Positions 28,589 through 38,054 are shown, numbered from the stretch's first letter. The stretch: 64,000 bases of DNA from Sphingomonas sp. BT-65 (GCF_026107375.2 NZ_JAPCIA010000001.1:1798001-1862000); one strand, 5' to 3'. Notes: generated by a model from the letters alone, not told the origin. Program-made: numbers and translations.

Positions 28589-29178
28589 TTCCGGTCAAGC
28601 CGGGCGAGGTGGCGACGATCGTCACCAGCCTGGAGATGCTGGAGCGCCCGCGGCCCCGTCCCCTGCCCGATTCGCCGCTGCGGCTGGTGAAGTGGGAGAA
28701 GCCCGCGCCGGACAAGTATCGCGCACTGTTTCGCCGCGTCGGTGAGCCGTGGCTGTGGTTCTCGCGCCTCATCATGGACGAGGCGCGGCTGACGGCGATC
28801 ATCCATCATCCCGGCGTCGAGATCTTCGCGGTGGCCGACCCGCGCGGGATCGAGATCGGGCTGCTCGAACTCGACTTCCGCGAAGCGGGAACGTGTGAAT
28901 TGTCCTTCTTCGGGCTGGTGCCCGAACTCGCCGGGCAGGGGCATGGCCGCTGGCTGATGGCGCAAGCCCTCGCGCGTGCCTGGCGGAAGGAGGTAACGCG
29001 GGTGTGGGTGCATACTTGCACGCTGGACCACCCGTCGGCGCTGGGCTTCTACCGGGCGAGCGGCTTCACGGCGTTCAGCCGCGCGGTCGAAACCTTCCCC
29101 GATCCGCGCCTGTCAGGCCATGTGCCGCGCGAAGCGGCGCCTCACATCCCGTTGCTCGACCCCGCCAGCCGGCGATAG
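28579..29178 (+). CDS. GNAT family N-acetyltransferase
   Basis: A protein of 199 residues starting at an ATG inside the last codons of hemF (10-bp overlap). The GNAT core is EIFAVADPRGIEIGLLELDF, then ELSFFGLVPELAGQGHGRWLMAQAL near residue 115-135, whose QGHG loop would bind acetyl-CoA, then WVHTCTLDHPSALGFYRASGF. The first 45 residues (VKPGEVATIVTSLEML) are an added N-terminal segment. The substrate is unknown. Its 3' end overlaps the convergent membrane-protein gene by 37 bp. Confidence 0.9.
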   Translation: MGLIPVKPGEVATIVTSLEMLERPRPRPLPDSPLRLVKWEKPAPDKYRALFRRVGEPWLWFSRLIMDEARLTAIIHHPGVEIFAVADPRGIEIGLLELDFREAGTCELSFFGLVPELAGQGHGRWLMAQALARAWRKEVTRVWVHTCTLDHPSALGFYRASGFTAFSRAVETFPDPRLSGHVPREAAPHIPLLDPASRR

Positions 29179-29876
29179 GCGGCGACGCGCACCAGCGTGA
29201 AGGCGGCATAAGCGGCGGAGGCCGCTGCGGCGACGGGAACGAGGAACACCGCCTGCGCCCATTGCGCGCTCCCCGCCGCCGCGATCAGCATCTGCGCCAC
29301 GATCAGCAGCGCGAGCGCCCCGGCGCCGATCACCATCGCCACGCCGAACCCCAGCAGCGCGAGGCGCCAGCCGTTGCCGGTGCTGAGGCGAAAGCCGCGC
29401 TCGATCGCCCCGAACAGCCCGCGACCCGGCTCCGCGGCATAGGCGGCGCCCATCATCCAGGTGCGGCCGAAGATGTAGACGCCGGGAAGGACGAACAGCG
29501 TGAAGCCGAGCTGCATCACCGCGCCATTGGCGAAACCGAGCAGGACGAAGGGCAGCAGCCGCACCGCCGCCGCCTGGAGCACGCCGCGCACCGTGTTGCC
29601 GCCCTGCAGGAAGAGCTTGAGCAGCGCCAGCGTGCCGAATTCGAGCGCGGCCGAGATCAGCAGCAGCCAGACCAGGTTGGCGCGATAGAAGTCGCTGACC
29701 GCCTTACTCACCTGCTCGGGCGTCGCCTGGTCGGGCAGCGCCATCCCGCTCGCCAGCATCGCCAGCGCGAGGATCGGCAACAGGTAGAAGACCCCCGCGA
29801 TGCGGACGACGAGGTCGCGCTCGGAGCGCCACAGGGCCGCAGCATCGGCGAGCGTGCTGCCAAGGGACAGCCTCAT
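29142..29876 (-). CDS. multi-pass membrane protein, unknown function (downstream of pair)
   Basis: A protein of 244 residues from the ATG at 29876, which overlaps the upstream stop by 4 bp (ATGA). About five or six hydrophobic segments are seen (AGVFYLLPILALAMLASGM, LLLISAALEFGTLALLKL, LLPFVLLGFANGAVMQLGFT, the IGAGALALLIVAQMLIAA stretch, and a final one), plus GRGLFGAIERGFRLSTGNGWR. This layout (short polar loops, GYxxxxR-like charged linkers) resembles glycerophosphoryl-diester-phosphodiesterase membrane-domain or DUF-type proteins, but no family is certain. It is probably a partner of the upstream gene, since the two are translationally coupled. Confidence 0.75.
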   Translation of the reverse strand: MRLSLGSTLADAAALWRSERDLVVRIAGVFYLLPILALAMLASGMALPDQATPEQVSKAVSDFYRANLVWLLLISAALEFGTLALLKLFLQGGNTVRGVLQAAAVRLLPFVLLGFANGAVMQLGFTLFVLPGVYIFGRTWMMGAAYAAEPGRGLFGAIERGFRLSTGNGWRLALLGFGVAMVIGAGALALLIVAQMLIAAAGSAQWAQAVFLVPVAAAASAAYAAFTLVRVAAYRRLAGSSNGM

Positions 29877-30697
29877 TGCGCGGCGGCAGCCTCTTTGGCC
29901 GCACGCAGCGCGAGGAACAGCTTGGCGGTGAACGCAGTGCCGAGCACCGTGAACGCGGTCGACACCGCGCCGCCGACGGTTCCGGTGAGCACGGTGGCGA
30001 GCGACAGGCCGTCCTCGCCGCGCCCGGCGACCAGCGTGATGACCGCGCCGAACGCCGTGGTGGCGGCGAGGCTGGCGACGGTGGCCACCACCGCATAGAG
30101 GATCAGCACGCCGACGATCTTGAGCGCTACCCCACCGGTCAGCCGCCAGCTGCGCGGAATCGCGCCGATCGCCAGCCGTTCGCCGACCAGCGCGGGCAGC
30201 ACGACCGCGAGCCGCGCGGCGAGCCACAGCAGCACCGGCAGCAGGGCCAGGACGTAGAGAGTCACCCACAACGCGGCGGCGGGCGGCACCTGCGGCATCG
30301 CGCCGGGCGTGGCCGCGCTGAAATCGACGCCGTTGAGGGCGAGGATCACCCCGACCGGGATCGCCAGCAGCAGCGCCGCGAGCAGCAGCACGATCATCAC
30401 CAGCAATCCGGCGGGCAGCCGGCGCGTGGCGGCAGGCACCGCGCCCTTGCCGAGCGAAGGATCGAGCGCCAGCGCGGTGATTGCGAGCTGGCCCCAGAAT
30501 GTCACCACCGCGAGCAGCAGCGAGGCGAGGCCGAGCCCCGCCGCCAGCCCGGGCGTGGCACCGCGGTTCAGCTCACCAAGGCTGCCGCTGATCGCGGCCG
30601 GAACGAAGATCGCGGTCAGCGCGATCGGCAGGATCGTTCCCAGATTGTCGCTCAGAAATTCCGCCGTCCGATCCCAGACGGTACCCATGCTGATCAT
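29873..30697 (-). CDS. multi-pass membrane protein, unknown function (upstream of pair)
   Basis: A protein of 274 residues starting at 30697 (AAGGGGTG before the ATG). About six hydrophobic segments: [59 protein letters not shown], the [20 protein letters not shown] stretch, [19 protein letters not shown] and a C-terminal one with [15 protein letters not shown]. The segment [18 protein letters not shown] is a polar loop also seen in GDPD-type membrane domains. It has no enzymatic motif. The start/stop overlap with the next gene suggests that the two proteins work together, possibly as one complex. It diverges from lipB, 88 bp away. Confidence 0.78.
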   Translation of the reverse strand: MISMGTVWDRTAEFLSDNLGTILPIALTAIFVPAAISGSLGELNRGATPGLAAGLGLASLLLAVVTFWGQLAITALALDPSLGKGAVPAATRRLPAGLLVMIVLLLAALLLAIPVGVILALNGVDFSAATPGAMPQVPPAAALWVTLYVLALLPVLLWLAARLAVVLPALVGERLAIGAIPRSWRLTGGVALKIVGVLILYAVVATVASLAATTAFGAVITLVAGRGEDGLSLATVLTGTVGGAVSTAFTVLGTAFTAKLFLALRAAKEAAAAQ

Positions 30698-30785
30698 GTT
30701 TCACCCCTTATTGCGAACCGTTAGCCGATCCTGCCGAGCCGCGCCACCGGTTGCGAAGCGGCACACAACGCGCCATTTGCGCGCG

Positions 30786-31454
30786 ATGGAGACGAAGAGC
30801 GGCATCGAGTGGCAGGTGGCGGAGGGGCGCGTGCCCTATCCTGAGGCACTGGCGGCGATGGAAGCGCGGGTCGCCGCGATCCAGCAGGGCGAGGCGGACG
30901 AGCTGATCTGGCTGCTCGAACACCCTCCGGTCTATACCGCCGGCACCAGCGCCGACCCGGCCGAGCTGATCGATCCGCGCTTCCCGGTGTTCGCGACCGG
31001 GCGCGGCGGGCGCTACACCTATCATGGGCCGGGACAGCGGATCGGCTATGCGATGCTCGACTTGGGTCGCCGCAACAAGGACGTGCGCTGCTATGTTCAC
31101 GCGCTCGAGGGCTGGGTGATCGCGGCATTGGCCGGGCTGGGCATCAACGCCTTCCGCGCCGAGGGGCGGATCGGGATCTGGACCCGCGATGGCGGCAGCG
31201 AGGCCAAGATCGGCGCGATCGGGGTACGCGTGCGGCGCTGGGTGACGATGCACGGCTTCGCCGTCAATCTCGACCCGAACCTCAATGATTTCAACGGGAT
31301 CGTTCCGTGCGGACTGCCCGAATTCCCGGTCACCAGCGCCGCCGCGCTCGGAAAAGACATTTCTCCGGCAACCTTTGACGCTGCGCTTGCGTTAGCGTTC
31401 CCGGCCTTTCTCGACTCGCTGGGCGGCGCATGCACCGCCCAGAAGCGGGGTTGA
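30786..31454 (+). CDS. lipB: octanoyl-[ACP]:protein N-octanoyltransferase
   Basis: A protein of 222 residues from the ATG at 30786; longer in-frame starts run into the divergent gene. It transfers octanoate from ACP to lipoate-dependent enzymes. Motifs are [42 protein letters not shown], the lysine in [13 protein letters not shown], and [16 protein letters not shown] with the catalytic cysteine. The order and length fit LipB. Confidence 0.96.
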   Translation: METKSGIEWQVAEGRVPYPEALAAMEARVAAIQQGEADELIWLLEHPPVYTAGTSADPAELIDPRFPVFATGRGGRYTYHGPGQRIGYAMLDLGRRNKDVRCYVHALEGWVIAALAGLGINAFRAEGRIGIWTRDGGSEAKIGAIGVRVRRWVTMHGFAVNLDPNLNDFNGIVPCGLPEFPVTSAAALGKDISPATFDAALALAFPAFLDSLGGACTAQKRG

Positions 31455-31542
31455 GAGCAAGGCACGAAGCGACTAATGTCCACGCCGGTTCGGGGAATAA
31501 CGGCCAATGCGCCGGCCCCACCGTATCTAGGGAGCCTCATAC

Positions 31543-31797
31543 ATGCGTGCACTTTTCACCAAGGCCGTTGCCGGTTCGATGATCGCCAGCGCCGCGCTGC
31601 TGGTTTCGGCTTGCGGCGAGAAGACCGAGACCACCGCTGACAACACCGCTGTGACGGACGTCAACGCGACCGACCCGGTGCTCGATGGCACCACCAGCGA
31701 CAATATGACCATGGTCGACGGCGCCACCGGCAACGACATGGGCATGGCCAACGACACCATGTCGATGGGCAACGACGCCATGGGCAACGGCATGTAA
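31543..31797 (+). CDS. small acidic lipoprotein rich in Met, Asn and Asp
   Basis: A protein of 84 residues. Signal peptide with lipobox VSAC (Cys about 24), then a short acidic body and a tail of near-repeats (MGMANDTMSMGNDAMGNGM) rich in Met, Asn and Asp. No family is recognised. The predicted location is lipid-anchored in the envelope. An intrinsic terminator follows 30 bp after the stop, so it is a short single-gene unit and probably highly expressed. Confidence 0.7.
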   Translation: MRALFTKAVAGSMIASAALLVSACGEKTETTADNTAVTDVNATDPVLDGTTSDNMTMVDGATGNDMGMANDTMSMGNDAMGNGM

Positions 31798-31827
31798 TCT
31801 CGCGCCCAAGCGAATTGCAGTTTGTCG

Positions 31828-31858
31828 AGGGCCGCCCGGCAACCGGGCGGCCCTTTCG
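31828..31858 (+). terminator. intrinsic terminator after the small lipoprotein gene
   Basis: The perfect 12-bp stem AGGGCCGCCCGG/CCGGGCGGCCCT has a three-base loop (CAA), followed by TTCGATT. The T-tract is short, but the stem is very stable. Confidence 0.75.
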
Positions 31859-32009
31859 ATTCCGGTGGGTCTGGTAAGGTTGAACCGGCGGCTCCGCATT
31901 CCTGCGGCTCCTTGCGCCGCCGCAACGAAGCCGGGGTCAAAAAGCGCTTGGGAGCGCGGTAAAAAATCCGTAACCCGGGCGCACGGTATTCGAGTTCAAG
32001 GGGTTGAGG

Positions 32010-32681
32010 ATGCTCGTTTCGCGTTTGGTTTGCATGGGTGCCGCAACGGCGGCGCTCTGCATTGCGGCGCCGGCATCGGCGCAATTCTATTTCAAGGGCC
32101 CGGACATCTCCGGCCCGCGCATCACCGGCGAGGAGCCGGGCGTGCTGGCGCAGGCGCTGCCCGGCGCCACCCAGCCCGAGCTGCGCGCGGCGATGGTGTG
32201 GAACCTGCGCGCCGCGCTCAACGTCGCCGCGCTGCAGTGCCAGTTCGCGCCGACGCTGCTGACGCTGCCCAACTACAACACCATCCTCAAGGACCATGCC
32301 GCCGAGCTCAACAGCTCCTACACCACGCTGACCAAATATTTCATGCGCACCAACAAGACCGCCAAGGCGGGGCAGATGGCGCTCGATCAATATGGCACCA
32401 AGGTCTATTCGAGCTTCTCGGCGGTGCATGCCCAGCTCACCTTCTGCGCCGCGGCCGACGATGTCTCGAATCAGGTGGTGTTCACGCCGCGCGGCCAGTT
32501 CGGCGAGGTCGCGGCGCAGCGGCTGCGCGAGATCCGCAACAGCCTGATCCGCTGGGGCGAGCAGCAATTCCCTAGCATGTATTTCGCACATGTGCCCGCA
32601 GTGGTGGCGCCGATGCTCGCCAACGAGAAATGCTGGCGCAAGGACGTGTATTCGCCGCAGCGGTGCCAGCCGAAGCGGTGA
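32010..32681 (+). CDS. exported protein of unknown function
   Basis: A protein of 223 residues from the ATG at 32010, which has AAGGGG upstream; a TTG two codons earlier is less likely. The signal peptide ends at ASAQ (about residue 25). The mature part has four cysteines (QCQFAPTLL, LTFCAAADD, NEKCWRKD, QRCQPKR), likely in disulfides. YNTILKDHAAELNSSYTTLTKYF is helical. No family is recognised. A palindromic repeat follows 18 bp after the stop. Confidence 0.8.
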   Translation: MLVSRLVCMGAATAALCIAAPASAQFYFKGPDISGPRITGEEPGVLAQALPGATQPELRAAMVWNLRAALNVAALQCQFAPTLLTLPNYNTILKDHAAELNSSYTTLTKYFMRTNKTAKAGQMALDQYGTKVYSSFSAVHAQLTFCAAADDVSNQVVFTPRGQFGEVAAQRLREIRNSLIRWGEQQFPSMYFAHVPAVVAPMLANEKCWRKDVYSPQRCQPKR

Positions 32682-32699
32682 GCAGGATCGATATTCCAT

Positions 32700-32830
32700 A
32701 ATTCCTCCCCCGGAGGGGGAGGTGGCATCGCGAAGCGATGATGGAGGGGTAACCTCCACAAACGATGTCGCGTGGGGAGAGTACCCCTCCACCGCCTGCG
32801 GCGCCCCCCTCCCCCTCCGGGGGAGGAATT
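32700..32830. repeat. palindromic repeat, copy 4, between exported-protein gene and queE
   Basis: The terminal inverted repeat AATTCCTCCCCCGGAGGGGG is perfect over at least 23 bp, with inner TGGCATCGCGAAGCGATG and CCCTCCACCGCCTGCGGC. It shares the GAGGGGTA core with copy 6. Confidence 0.9.
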
Positions 32831-32868
32831 GGGCACTTCATCCCAAGATGGGCTGATCCCGATCCGCC

Positions 32869-33501
32869 CTAACGCAGCCCCAGCGATTTGTGCGCCTGAA
32901 GCGTCAGGCGCCATTTCGGGCGAGCGAGCGCGAAATCCACCGCCGCCTGGACATTGGCGGCGGCGTGGGCATCGTCCATCGGCTGGACCAGGAAATGGGC
33001 AAAGTCCCAGGTCTCAAGCATCGCGACGTCGGTGCCCGCTTGCGGCCAGACCAGCTTGAGCTCGTCGCCCGCGCGCTGGACCACCTCGCTCCCCGCCTTG
33101 GGGCTGATGCACACCCAGTCGATGCCGGGATGCACGGGCAGCGTCCCGTTGCTCTCGATCGCGATGCGAAAGCCGCGTGCATGCAACGCGTCGACCAGCG
33201 CGCCGTCGACCTGGAGCATCGGCTCACCCCCCGTCAGCACCACGAACCGCCGCTCGCGTCCTTCGCCCCAGAAGCCCTCGACCGCCGCGGCCAGTGCATC
33301 CGCATCGGCAAATTTGCCGCCGCCCAGGCCGTCGGTGCCGACGAAATCGGTGTCGCAGAATTTGCACACCGCCGCGGCGCGGTCCTGCTCGCGCCCCGAC
33401 CACAGGTTGCAGCCGGCAAAGCGCACGAACACAGCGCGCGCGCCGGCATTCACTCCCTCGCCCTGGAGGGTGAGGAACATCTCCTTGACCGCATAGGTCA
33501 T
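32869..33501 (-). CDS. queE: 7-carboxy-7-deazaguanine synthase
   Basis: A protein of 210 residues from the ATG at 33501, which overlaps the queC stop (ATGA). It is a radical-SAM enzyme that makes the 7-deazaguanine ring for queuosine. The cluster motif is expanded: C-x14-C-x2-C (the three Cys in FAGCNLW and VCKFCDTDF), as known for some Que[15 protein letters not shown] follows near residue 95, then [23 protein letters not shown]. It is coupled to queC, the next step in the pathway. The folE and queD genes are not adjacent. Confidence 0.96.
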   Translation of the reverse strand: MTYAVKEMFLTLQGEGVNAGARAVFVRFAGCNLWSGREQDRAAAVCKFCDTDFVGTDGLGGGKFADADALAAAVEGFWGEGRERRFVVLTGGEPMLQVDGALVDALHARGFRIAIESNGTLPVHPGIDWVCISPKAGSEVVQRAGDELKLVWPQAGTDVAMLETWDFAHFLVQPMDDAHAAANVQAAVDFALARPKWRLTLQAHKSLGLR

Positions 33502-34199
33502 GGGTGCTGCGCGTAGCGGGTCGGGTCGGGGACGCCCGCTTCCTCGAAGCCCTTGGAGCGCAGCCGGCAGCTGTCGCACAGGCCGCAATGCAGCCCGCCC
33601 GGCGCGGGATCGTAGCACGACCAGCTGAGCCCGAGATCGAGCCCGAGCCTCACGCCCTCGCGGACGATGCCGGCCTTGGTCATGTCCTGCAGCGGCGCGT
33701 GGACATGGAACGGCTCGCCCTCGACGCCCGCCTTGGTCGCAAGCTCGGCGAGTTTCTCGAACCCCGCGATGAACTCGGGCCGGCAATCGGGATAGCCCGA
33801 ATAATCGAGCGCATTGACGCCGATATAGAGGTCGCGCGCGCCCGCCGCCTCGGCCCAGCCGAGCGCGAGGCTGAGGAAGATCGTATTGCGCGCGGGGACA
33901 TAGGTGACGGGAATATCCTCCCCGACTCCGCCCTTGGGCACGTCGATGTCGGCGGTGAGCGCCGAGCCGCCGAACTGCGACAGGTCGAGCGGAAGCACGA
34001 CATGGCGCTCGGCGCCGAGCGATGCGGCGATGCGGCGCGCCGCAGCGAGCTCGACCTGGTGACGCTGGTTATAGTCGACCGAGAGCGCGAGCAGGCGATA
34101 GCCGTCGGCGCGGGCGCGCGCGGCGGACACGAACGAGTCGAGGCCGCCCGAGATCAGGGCGACGGCGATCGGCGCGCGGGACGTCGAATTGTCGGTCAT
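33498..34199 (-). CDS. queC: 7-cyano-7-deazaguanine synthase
   Basis: A protein of 233 residues. The PP-loop ATP site is [15 protein letters not shown] near residue 12-25. [21 protein letters not shown] and [19 protein letters not shown] follow, then a zinc-binding cluster of four cysteines near the C-terminus ([20 protein letters not shown]). It converts carboxy-deazaguanine to preQ0. The gene precedes queE with a 4-bp overlap and is 75 bp from the upstream neighbour, with a short repeat remnant between. Confidence 0.96.
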   Translation of the reverse strand: MTDNSTSRAPIAVALISGGLDSFVSAARARADGYRLLALSVDYNQRHQVELAAARRIAASLGAERHVVLPLDLSQFGGSALTADIDVPKGGVGEDIPVTYVPARNTIFLSLALGWAEAAGARDLYIGVNALDYSGYPDCRPEFIAGFEKLAELATKAGVEGEPFHVHAPLQDMTKAGIVREGVRLGLDLGLSWSCYDPAPGGLHCGLCDSCRLRSKGFEEAGVPDPTRYAQHP

Positions 34200-34235
34200 C
34201 GGCTCCGGCTACCGGCTTTGCCGGGACGCGGCAAG

Positions 34236-34265
34236 GCGCCACCTCCCCCCGCTCGGGGGAGGATT
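34236..34265. repeat. partial palindromic repeat (one terminal hairpin)
   Basis: GCGCCACCTCCCCCCGCTCG followed by GGGGAGGATT. It is one terminal arm of the repeat family with no second half, located between queC and the DUF3617-like gene. Likely a decayed copy. Confidence 0.55.
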
Positions 34266-34274
34266 GACGACGGC

Positions 34275-34679
34275 CTAGCGCGCGGCCGCCTTGCACATGC
34301 CGGTACGCCGCCCTTCATATTCCTCGGTGAAGGGCAGGCCGCGGATAATCCCCTGCGTCTCGAGGCGGATCAGTCGCGGCGTTTCCACCGTGATCCGCGT
34401 GTCGCTCTTGCCGCTCGGGCAGGTGAAGGTGATCCGGCCGGTGTTCGGCCCGTTCTCGACGACGAAGTTGGTGCAGCCGGCGGAACGCTCACGCAGCTGG
34501 AGCAGCACGCGCGGATCGGTGACACAGATCGAGCGGGTGCTGCCGTCGGAGGCGCGCAGCTGCCACTCGCCGCGCTCGATCTTTGCGAGTGCGGCAAGCG
34601 TGCCGGACTGGGCAAGCGCATAGCCGCTGCCAGCAACGAGCAACGCCGATGCTGTGCCGATAAAAGCGAATTTTCTCAT
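34275..34679 (-). CDS. exported DUF3617-like protein
   Basis: A protein of 134 residues. The signal peptide ends near YALAQ (about residue 24). The body has three cysteines (SICVTD, AGCTNFVVENG, FTCPSGKSD) and a C-terminal EEYEGRRTGMCKAAAR. The arrangement (IERGEWQLRASDG...C...C...) resembles DUF3617 proteins of sphingomonads, whose function is unknown. GGAGCG stands before the ATG. It lies between hslO and queC, all on the minus strand. Confidence 0.75.
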   Translation of the reverse strand: MRKFAFIGTASALLVAGSGYALAQSGTLAALAKIERGEWQLRASDGSTRSICVTDPRVLLQLRERSAGCTNFVVENGPNTGRITFTCPSGKSDTRITVETPRLIRLETQGIIRGLPFTEEYEGRRTGMCKAAAR

Positions 34680-34723
34680 TTCATCGCTCCTCTAGCACGA
34701 TTCGCCTTTCGTTTACCTGACAA

Positions 34724-35644
34724 TTATGGTTGCGGCGCGGCGTCACTCACCGCGATGGGGAACTTCTGCGCGCAAAAGGCGCAGTCCACCGTGATGATCC
34801 CGTCCTCCGCCATCTCCGCGCGGTCCTCGGCGCTGAACTTGGCGAGCACGGACTCGATATAGGCAGAGTCGCAGCGGCAGCCACGGGCGAGTTCCACTCC
34901 GCCCTGCACGCGCACCTCATCCTCCTCGTTGAACAGCCGCCACACCAGGGTCTCGAGCGGGATCGCCGGGTCGGCGAGCTCGTCGGCGCCCATCGTCCCG
35001 CCGAGCGCCTCGACATGCTCCCATTCGGGATGATGGTCGCGCGTATGCAGCCGCTCGCCGCCCTCCTCCCCCTCGGGGAGGTGTTGGAGGAACAGCCCGC
35101 CGGCGACGCACTTGCCCCGCGCGTCATGGCCGACGCCGAGCCGCACTAGGCTGGGGATCTGCTCGGACTGATCGAAATAATTCTCCGCAGCCTCGGCCAG
35201 CGAGCCGCCGTCGAGCGGGACGATGCCCTGATAGCGCTCGCCGGTCGCCACCTGGTCGAAGGTGATCGCGAGATAGCCCTGGTTGAACAGCGCGTAGAGC
35301 GACGGGCTCGCGCCCAGCTCCGCCAGCCGCTCGGCATCGAAATCGACATAGCCGCGCAGCTCGCCGCCCTTATAGTCGCACACCAGCAGCCTGACGATGC
35401 CGCCGCCGCGTTGCGCCGGCGTCTGCGCCTGCAGCGTGAGCTGGCCCGTCGTGTCCTTGAGCGTCGAGCCGAGCAACGCGGTCAGCGTCAGCGCCTCGGC
35501 GAGCACGCGCTCGATCGGCGCGGGATAGGCGTGCGCCTCGAGGATGCGGTCGAGCACCGGCCCCAACCGCGCGACGCGGCCGCGCGCATGGCGCGCCGGC
35601 AAGGTGAAGTTGACCGTGCGGTCGAGATCGGCGGGGTTGGTCAC
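34724..35644 (-). CDS. hslO: Hsp33-type redox-regulated chaperone
   Basis: A protein of 306 residues from the GTG at 35644 (GGTGGAG upstream). It is a holding chaperone activated by oxidative unfolding. The zinc site is formed by RGCRCDSAYIE and VDCAFCAQKF, the C-x-C and C-x2-C pairs, both intact. The N-terminal domain has LLGSTLKDTTGQLTLQAQ. The gene shares the minus strand with argF about 110 bp upstream. Confidence 0.93.
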   Translation of the reverse strand: MTNPADLDRTVNFTLPARHARGRVARLGPVLDRILEAHAYPAPIERVLAEALTLTALLGSTLKDTTGQLTLQAQTPAQRGGGIVRLLVCDYKGGELRGYVDFDAERLAELGASPSLYALFNQGYLAITFDQVATGERYQGIVPLDGGSLAEAAENYFDQSEQIPSLVRLGVGHDARGKCVAGGLFLQHLPEGEEGGERLHTRDHHPEWEHVEALGGTMGADELADPAIPLETLVWRLFNEEDEVRVQGGVELARGCRCDSAYIESVLAKFSAEDRAEMAEDGIITVDCAFCAQKFPIAVSDAAPQP

Positions 35645-35757
35645 TGTCTTGTCTCCACCGTTCAAGCGAACCGGGGTCCGGCAATGCCAGACCACAATCG
35701 AGACGAACGGATTGTCGGGTTTCGCGGGAATATGGGATCGCGAACCCGCGCTTCAAC

Positions 35758-36693
35758 TCATCCGAGATCGGCGCCGATCTGGCCGAAGCACCAGCGCAGC
35801 ACGGCTTTCTGGGCATGGAGGCGGTTCTCCGCCTCGGGCCAGATCAGCGACTGCGGCCCGTCGATCACCTCGCCGGTCACTTCCTCGCCGCGATGCGCGG
35901 GGAGGCAGTGGAGGAACTTCGCGTCGGGCTTGGCCTTGGCCATCAGCGCCGCGGTCACCTGATAGGGGGCGAGCGCGGCGAGCTTCGCGTCCGCATGCTG
36001 CTGCCCCATCGAGATCCAGGTGTCGGTGACGACCACATCGGCGCCGGCGACCGCCTCGGCGGGATCGTTGACGGTGCGCGCGCGGCCCTTGCCCGCCGCC
36101 ATCGCGCTTTCGGGCAGCGCGAAGCTCTGCGGGCAGGCGGCGACCACGTCGAAATGCATCAGCCCCGCCGCCTCGATGAACGAGGCCAGCACGTTGTTGC
36201 CGTCGCCGAGCCAGGCGACCTTGAGCCCGGGCAGCGCCTTGCCGCTCTCCAGAATCGTCTGGAGATCGGCCATGATCTGGCAGGGATGGCTGTCGTCGGT
36301 CAGGCCGTTGATCACCGGCACCGTGGCATAGTCGGCCATTTCGAGCAGCTTGGCGTGATCGTCGGTGCGCACCATGATCGCGTCGCAATAGCCCGAGAGC
36401 ACGCGCGCGGTGTCCGCCACCGTCTCGCCGCGGCCGAGCTGGCTGGTCGCGGCGTCGAGCACCACGGCGCTGCCGCCGAGCTGGCGGATCGCCATCTCGA
36501 AGCTGACGCGAGTGCGGGTCGAGTTCTTCTCGAACACCATTGCCAGCGTATGGCCGGCGAGCGGCGCGTCGGCGTCGGGCGCGCCCTTGGGCAGGCCGGC
36601 GCGGGCGCGCTTGCGGTCGATCGCGTCAACGAGGATCGCGGCGACGCCGTCAGGCCCGGCATCGGAAAGGCTCAGGAAGTTGCGATAGGTCAT
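35758..36693 (-). CDS. argF: ornithine carbamoyltransferase
   Basis: A protein of 311 residues. [17 protein letters not shown] is the carbamoyl-phosphate-binding loop, FVAC-type core segments ([28 protein letters not shown]) form the middle, and [19 protein letters not shown] is the ornithine-binding signature near residue 265. It makes citrulline in arginine synthesis. It follows argD by 53 bp on the same strand; the intergene contains a GC-rich hairpin (CCGCCGGC...GCGCCGGCGG) with no T-run. Confidence 0.97.
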   Translation of the reverse strand: MTYRNFLSLSDAGPDGVAAILVDAIDRKRARAGLPKGAPDADAPLAGHTLAMVFEKNSTRTRVSFEMAIRQLGGSAVVLDAATSQLGRGETVADTARVLSGYCDAIMVRTDDHAKLLEMADYATVPVINGLTDDSHPCQIMADLQTILESGKALPGLKVAWLGDGNNVLASFIEAAGLMHFDVVAACPQSFALPESAMAAGKGRARTVNDPAEAVAGADVVVTDTWISMGQQHADAKLAALAPYQVTAALMAKAKPDAKFLHCLPAHRGEEVTGEVIDGPQSLIWPEAENRLHAQKAVLRWCFGQIGADLG

Positions 36694-36746
36694 GTGAAGG
36701 CTCCCCCGTCACCGCCGGCACCGCGCTGCGGCGCCGGCGGGAAGGA

Positions 36747-37943
36747 TCAATCGTCCGCCGGCGGCACGTAGCTGCGCGCGCCTGCGCTCAGCTTCTCGAT
36801 GCACTCGGCGATATGGCTCTCGTCGATCACCAGCGGCGGCAGCACGCGGAACACATTCTCGCCCGCCGCGACGGTCAGCAGCCCGTGATTGTCGCGCAGA
36901 TGCGCCACGAACTCGCGGCTCACCGCCGGTTCCTTGAGCTTGATGCCGAGCATCAGCCCCTTGCCGCGGATCTCGTCGAACAGATGGTCATGGTTGGGAA
37001 TCAGCTGCTCGAACGCCGCGCGCAGCCGCTCGCCCATCTTCTCGACATGCTCGAAGAAGCCGGGCTCGAGCATCACGTCGAGCACCGCCTGACCCGCCGC
37101 CATGGCGAGCGGGTTGCCGCCATAGGTCGAGCCGTGCGTGCCGAACACCATGCCCTTGGCCGCCTCTTCCGTGGCGAGGCAGGCGCCGAGCGGGAAGCCG
37201 TTCCCGATCCCCTTCGCCACGGTCATGATATCGGGCGTGATGCCGTAATGCTCATAGGCGAAGAACTTGCCGGTTCGGCCATAGCCGCACTGGATCTCGT
37301 CGAGAATCAGCAGCAGGCCATGTTCGTCGCACGCCTTGCGCAGGCCCTGGATGAACTCGAGCGTGCCGGCAGTCATCCCGCCCTCGCCCTGCACCGTCTC
37401 GACCAGGAAGCCGGCGGTCTCGTCGTCGATCAACGACACCGCGCCTTCGAGATCGTTGAACTTCGCATATGCAAAGCCCGGCAGCAGCGGCTCGAACCCG
37501 TCGCGCATCTTGGGCTGGTCGGTGGCCGAAATGGCTCCGATCGAACGGCCGTGAAAGGCGTTCTTGAAGGTGATCAGCTTGTGCCGCTGCGGGTTGCCGT
37601 TGACATAGTGATAGCGGCGCGCGGTCTTGATCGCGCACTCGATCGCCTCGACGCCGGAATTGGTGAAGAACACCGTATCGGCGAAGCAATTGTCAGTGAT
37701 GCGCTTCGCCAGCGCCTCGCCCTGCGGCGAGCCGTAGAGGTTGGAGACGTGCATCAGCGTCGCGGCCTGCTCGGCGATCGCCTTGGTGACGTGCGGATGG
37801 CCATGGCCCAGCGCGTTGACCGCGATGCCCGCGGCGAAGTCCAGGTAACGCTCCCCTCGCTCGCCGATCAGATAGCAGCCCTCGCCTCGCACCGGACGCA
37901 CATCGCACCGCGGGTAGACGGGCATGAGCGGGGTGATCGACAT
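36747..37943 (-). CDS. argD: acetylornithine/succinyldiaminopimelate aminotransferase
   Basis: A protein of 398 residues from the ATG at 37943, with a strong AGGAGG. It is a class III PLP aminotransferase: FFTNSGVEAIECAIKTAR (cofactor loop), LLILDEIQCGYGRTGKFFAYEHYGI, and DIMTVAKGIGNGFPLGACLATE with the PLP lysine near residue 245. It makes N-acetylornithine and can serve lysine synthesis. It precedes argF, as in many alphaproteobacteria. A hairpin with a T-rich side lies about 50 bp upstream and may be the terminator of the upstream permease or an attenuator. Confidence 0.97.
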   Translation of the reverse strand: MSITPLMPVYPRCDVRPVRGEGCYLIGERGERYLDFAAGIAVNALGHGHPHVTKAIAEQAATLMHVSNLYGSPQGEALAKRITDNCFADTVFFTNSGVEAIECAIKTARRYHYVNGNPQRHKLITFKNAFHGRSIGAISATDQPKMRDGFEPLLPGFAYAKFNDLEGAVSLIDDETAGFLVETVQGEGGMTAGTLEFIQGLRKACDEHGLLLILDEIQCGYGRTGKFFAYEHYGITPDIMTVAKGIGNGFPLGACLATEEAAKGMVFGTHGSTYGGNPLAMAAGQAVLDVMLEPGFFEHVEKMGERLRAAFEQLIPNHDHLFDEIRGKGLMLGIKLKEPAVSREFVAHLRDNHGLLTVAAGENVFRVLPPLVIDESHIAECIEKLSAGARSYVPPADD

Positions 37944-37984
37944 TGGACTGCTCCTCCTAGGCTTGAGGGTTGGACTCCGGAAAC

Positions 37985-38012
37985 GACAAAGGCGGCCCAA
38001 CCGGACCGCCCG
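37985..38012 (-). terminator. hairpin between the ABC permease and argD
   Basis: On the minus strand the stem GGCGGTCC/GGGCCGCC (one mismatch), with a GGTT loop, is followed by TTTGTCGTTT. It fits a terminator of the permease gene, 40 bp after its stop. Being only 50 bp before argD, it could also work as an attenuator. Confidence 0.6.
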
Positions 38013-38054
38013 GAGCGCGCTTTTATCGCCCCCGAAACGGAGCGGCAACCCCCG

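Noticed and set aside
29179..29876. Extended frame of the membrane protein starting near 30269
   Set aside because: The extension is antisense-like low complexity inside the upstream gene; the ATG at 29876 overlaps that gene's stop in the usual way.
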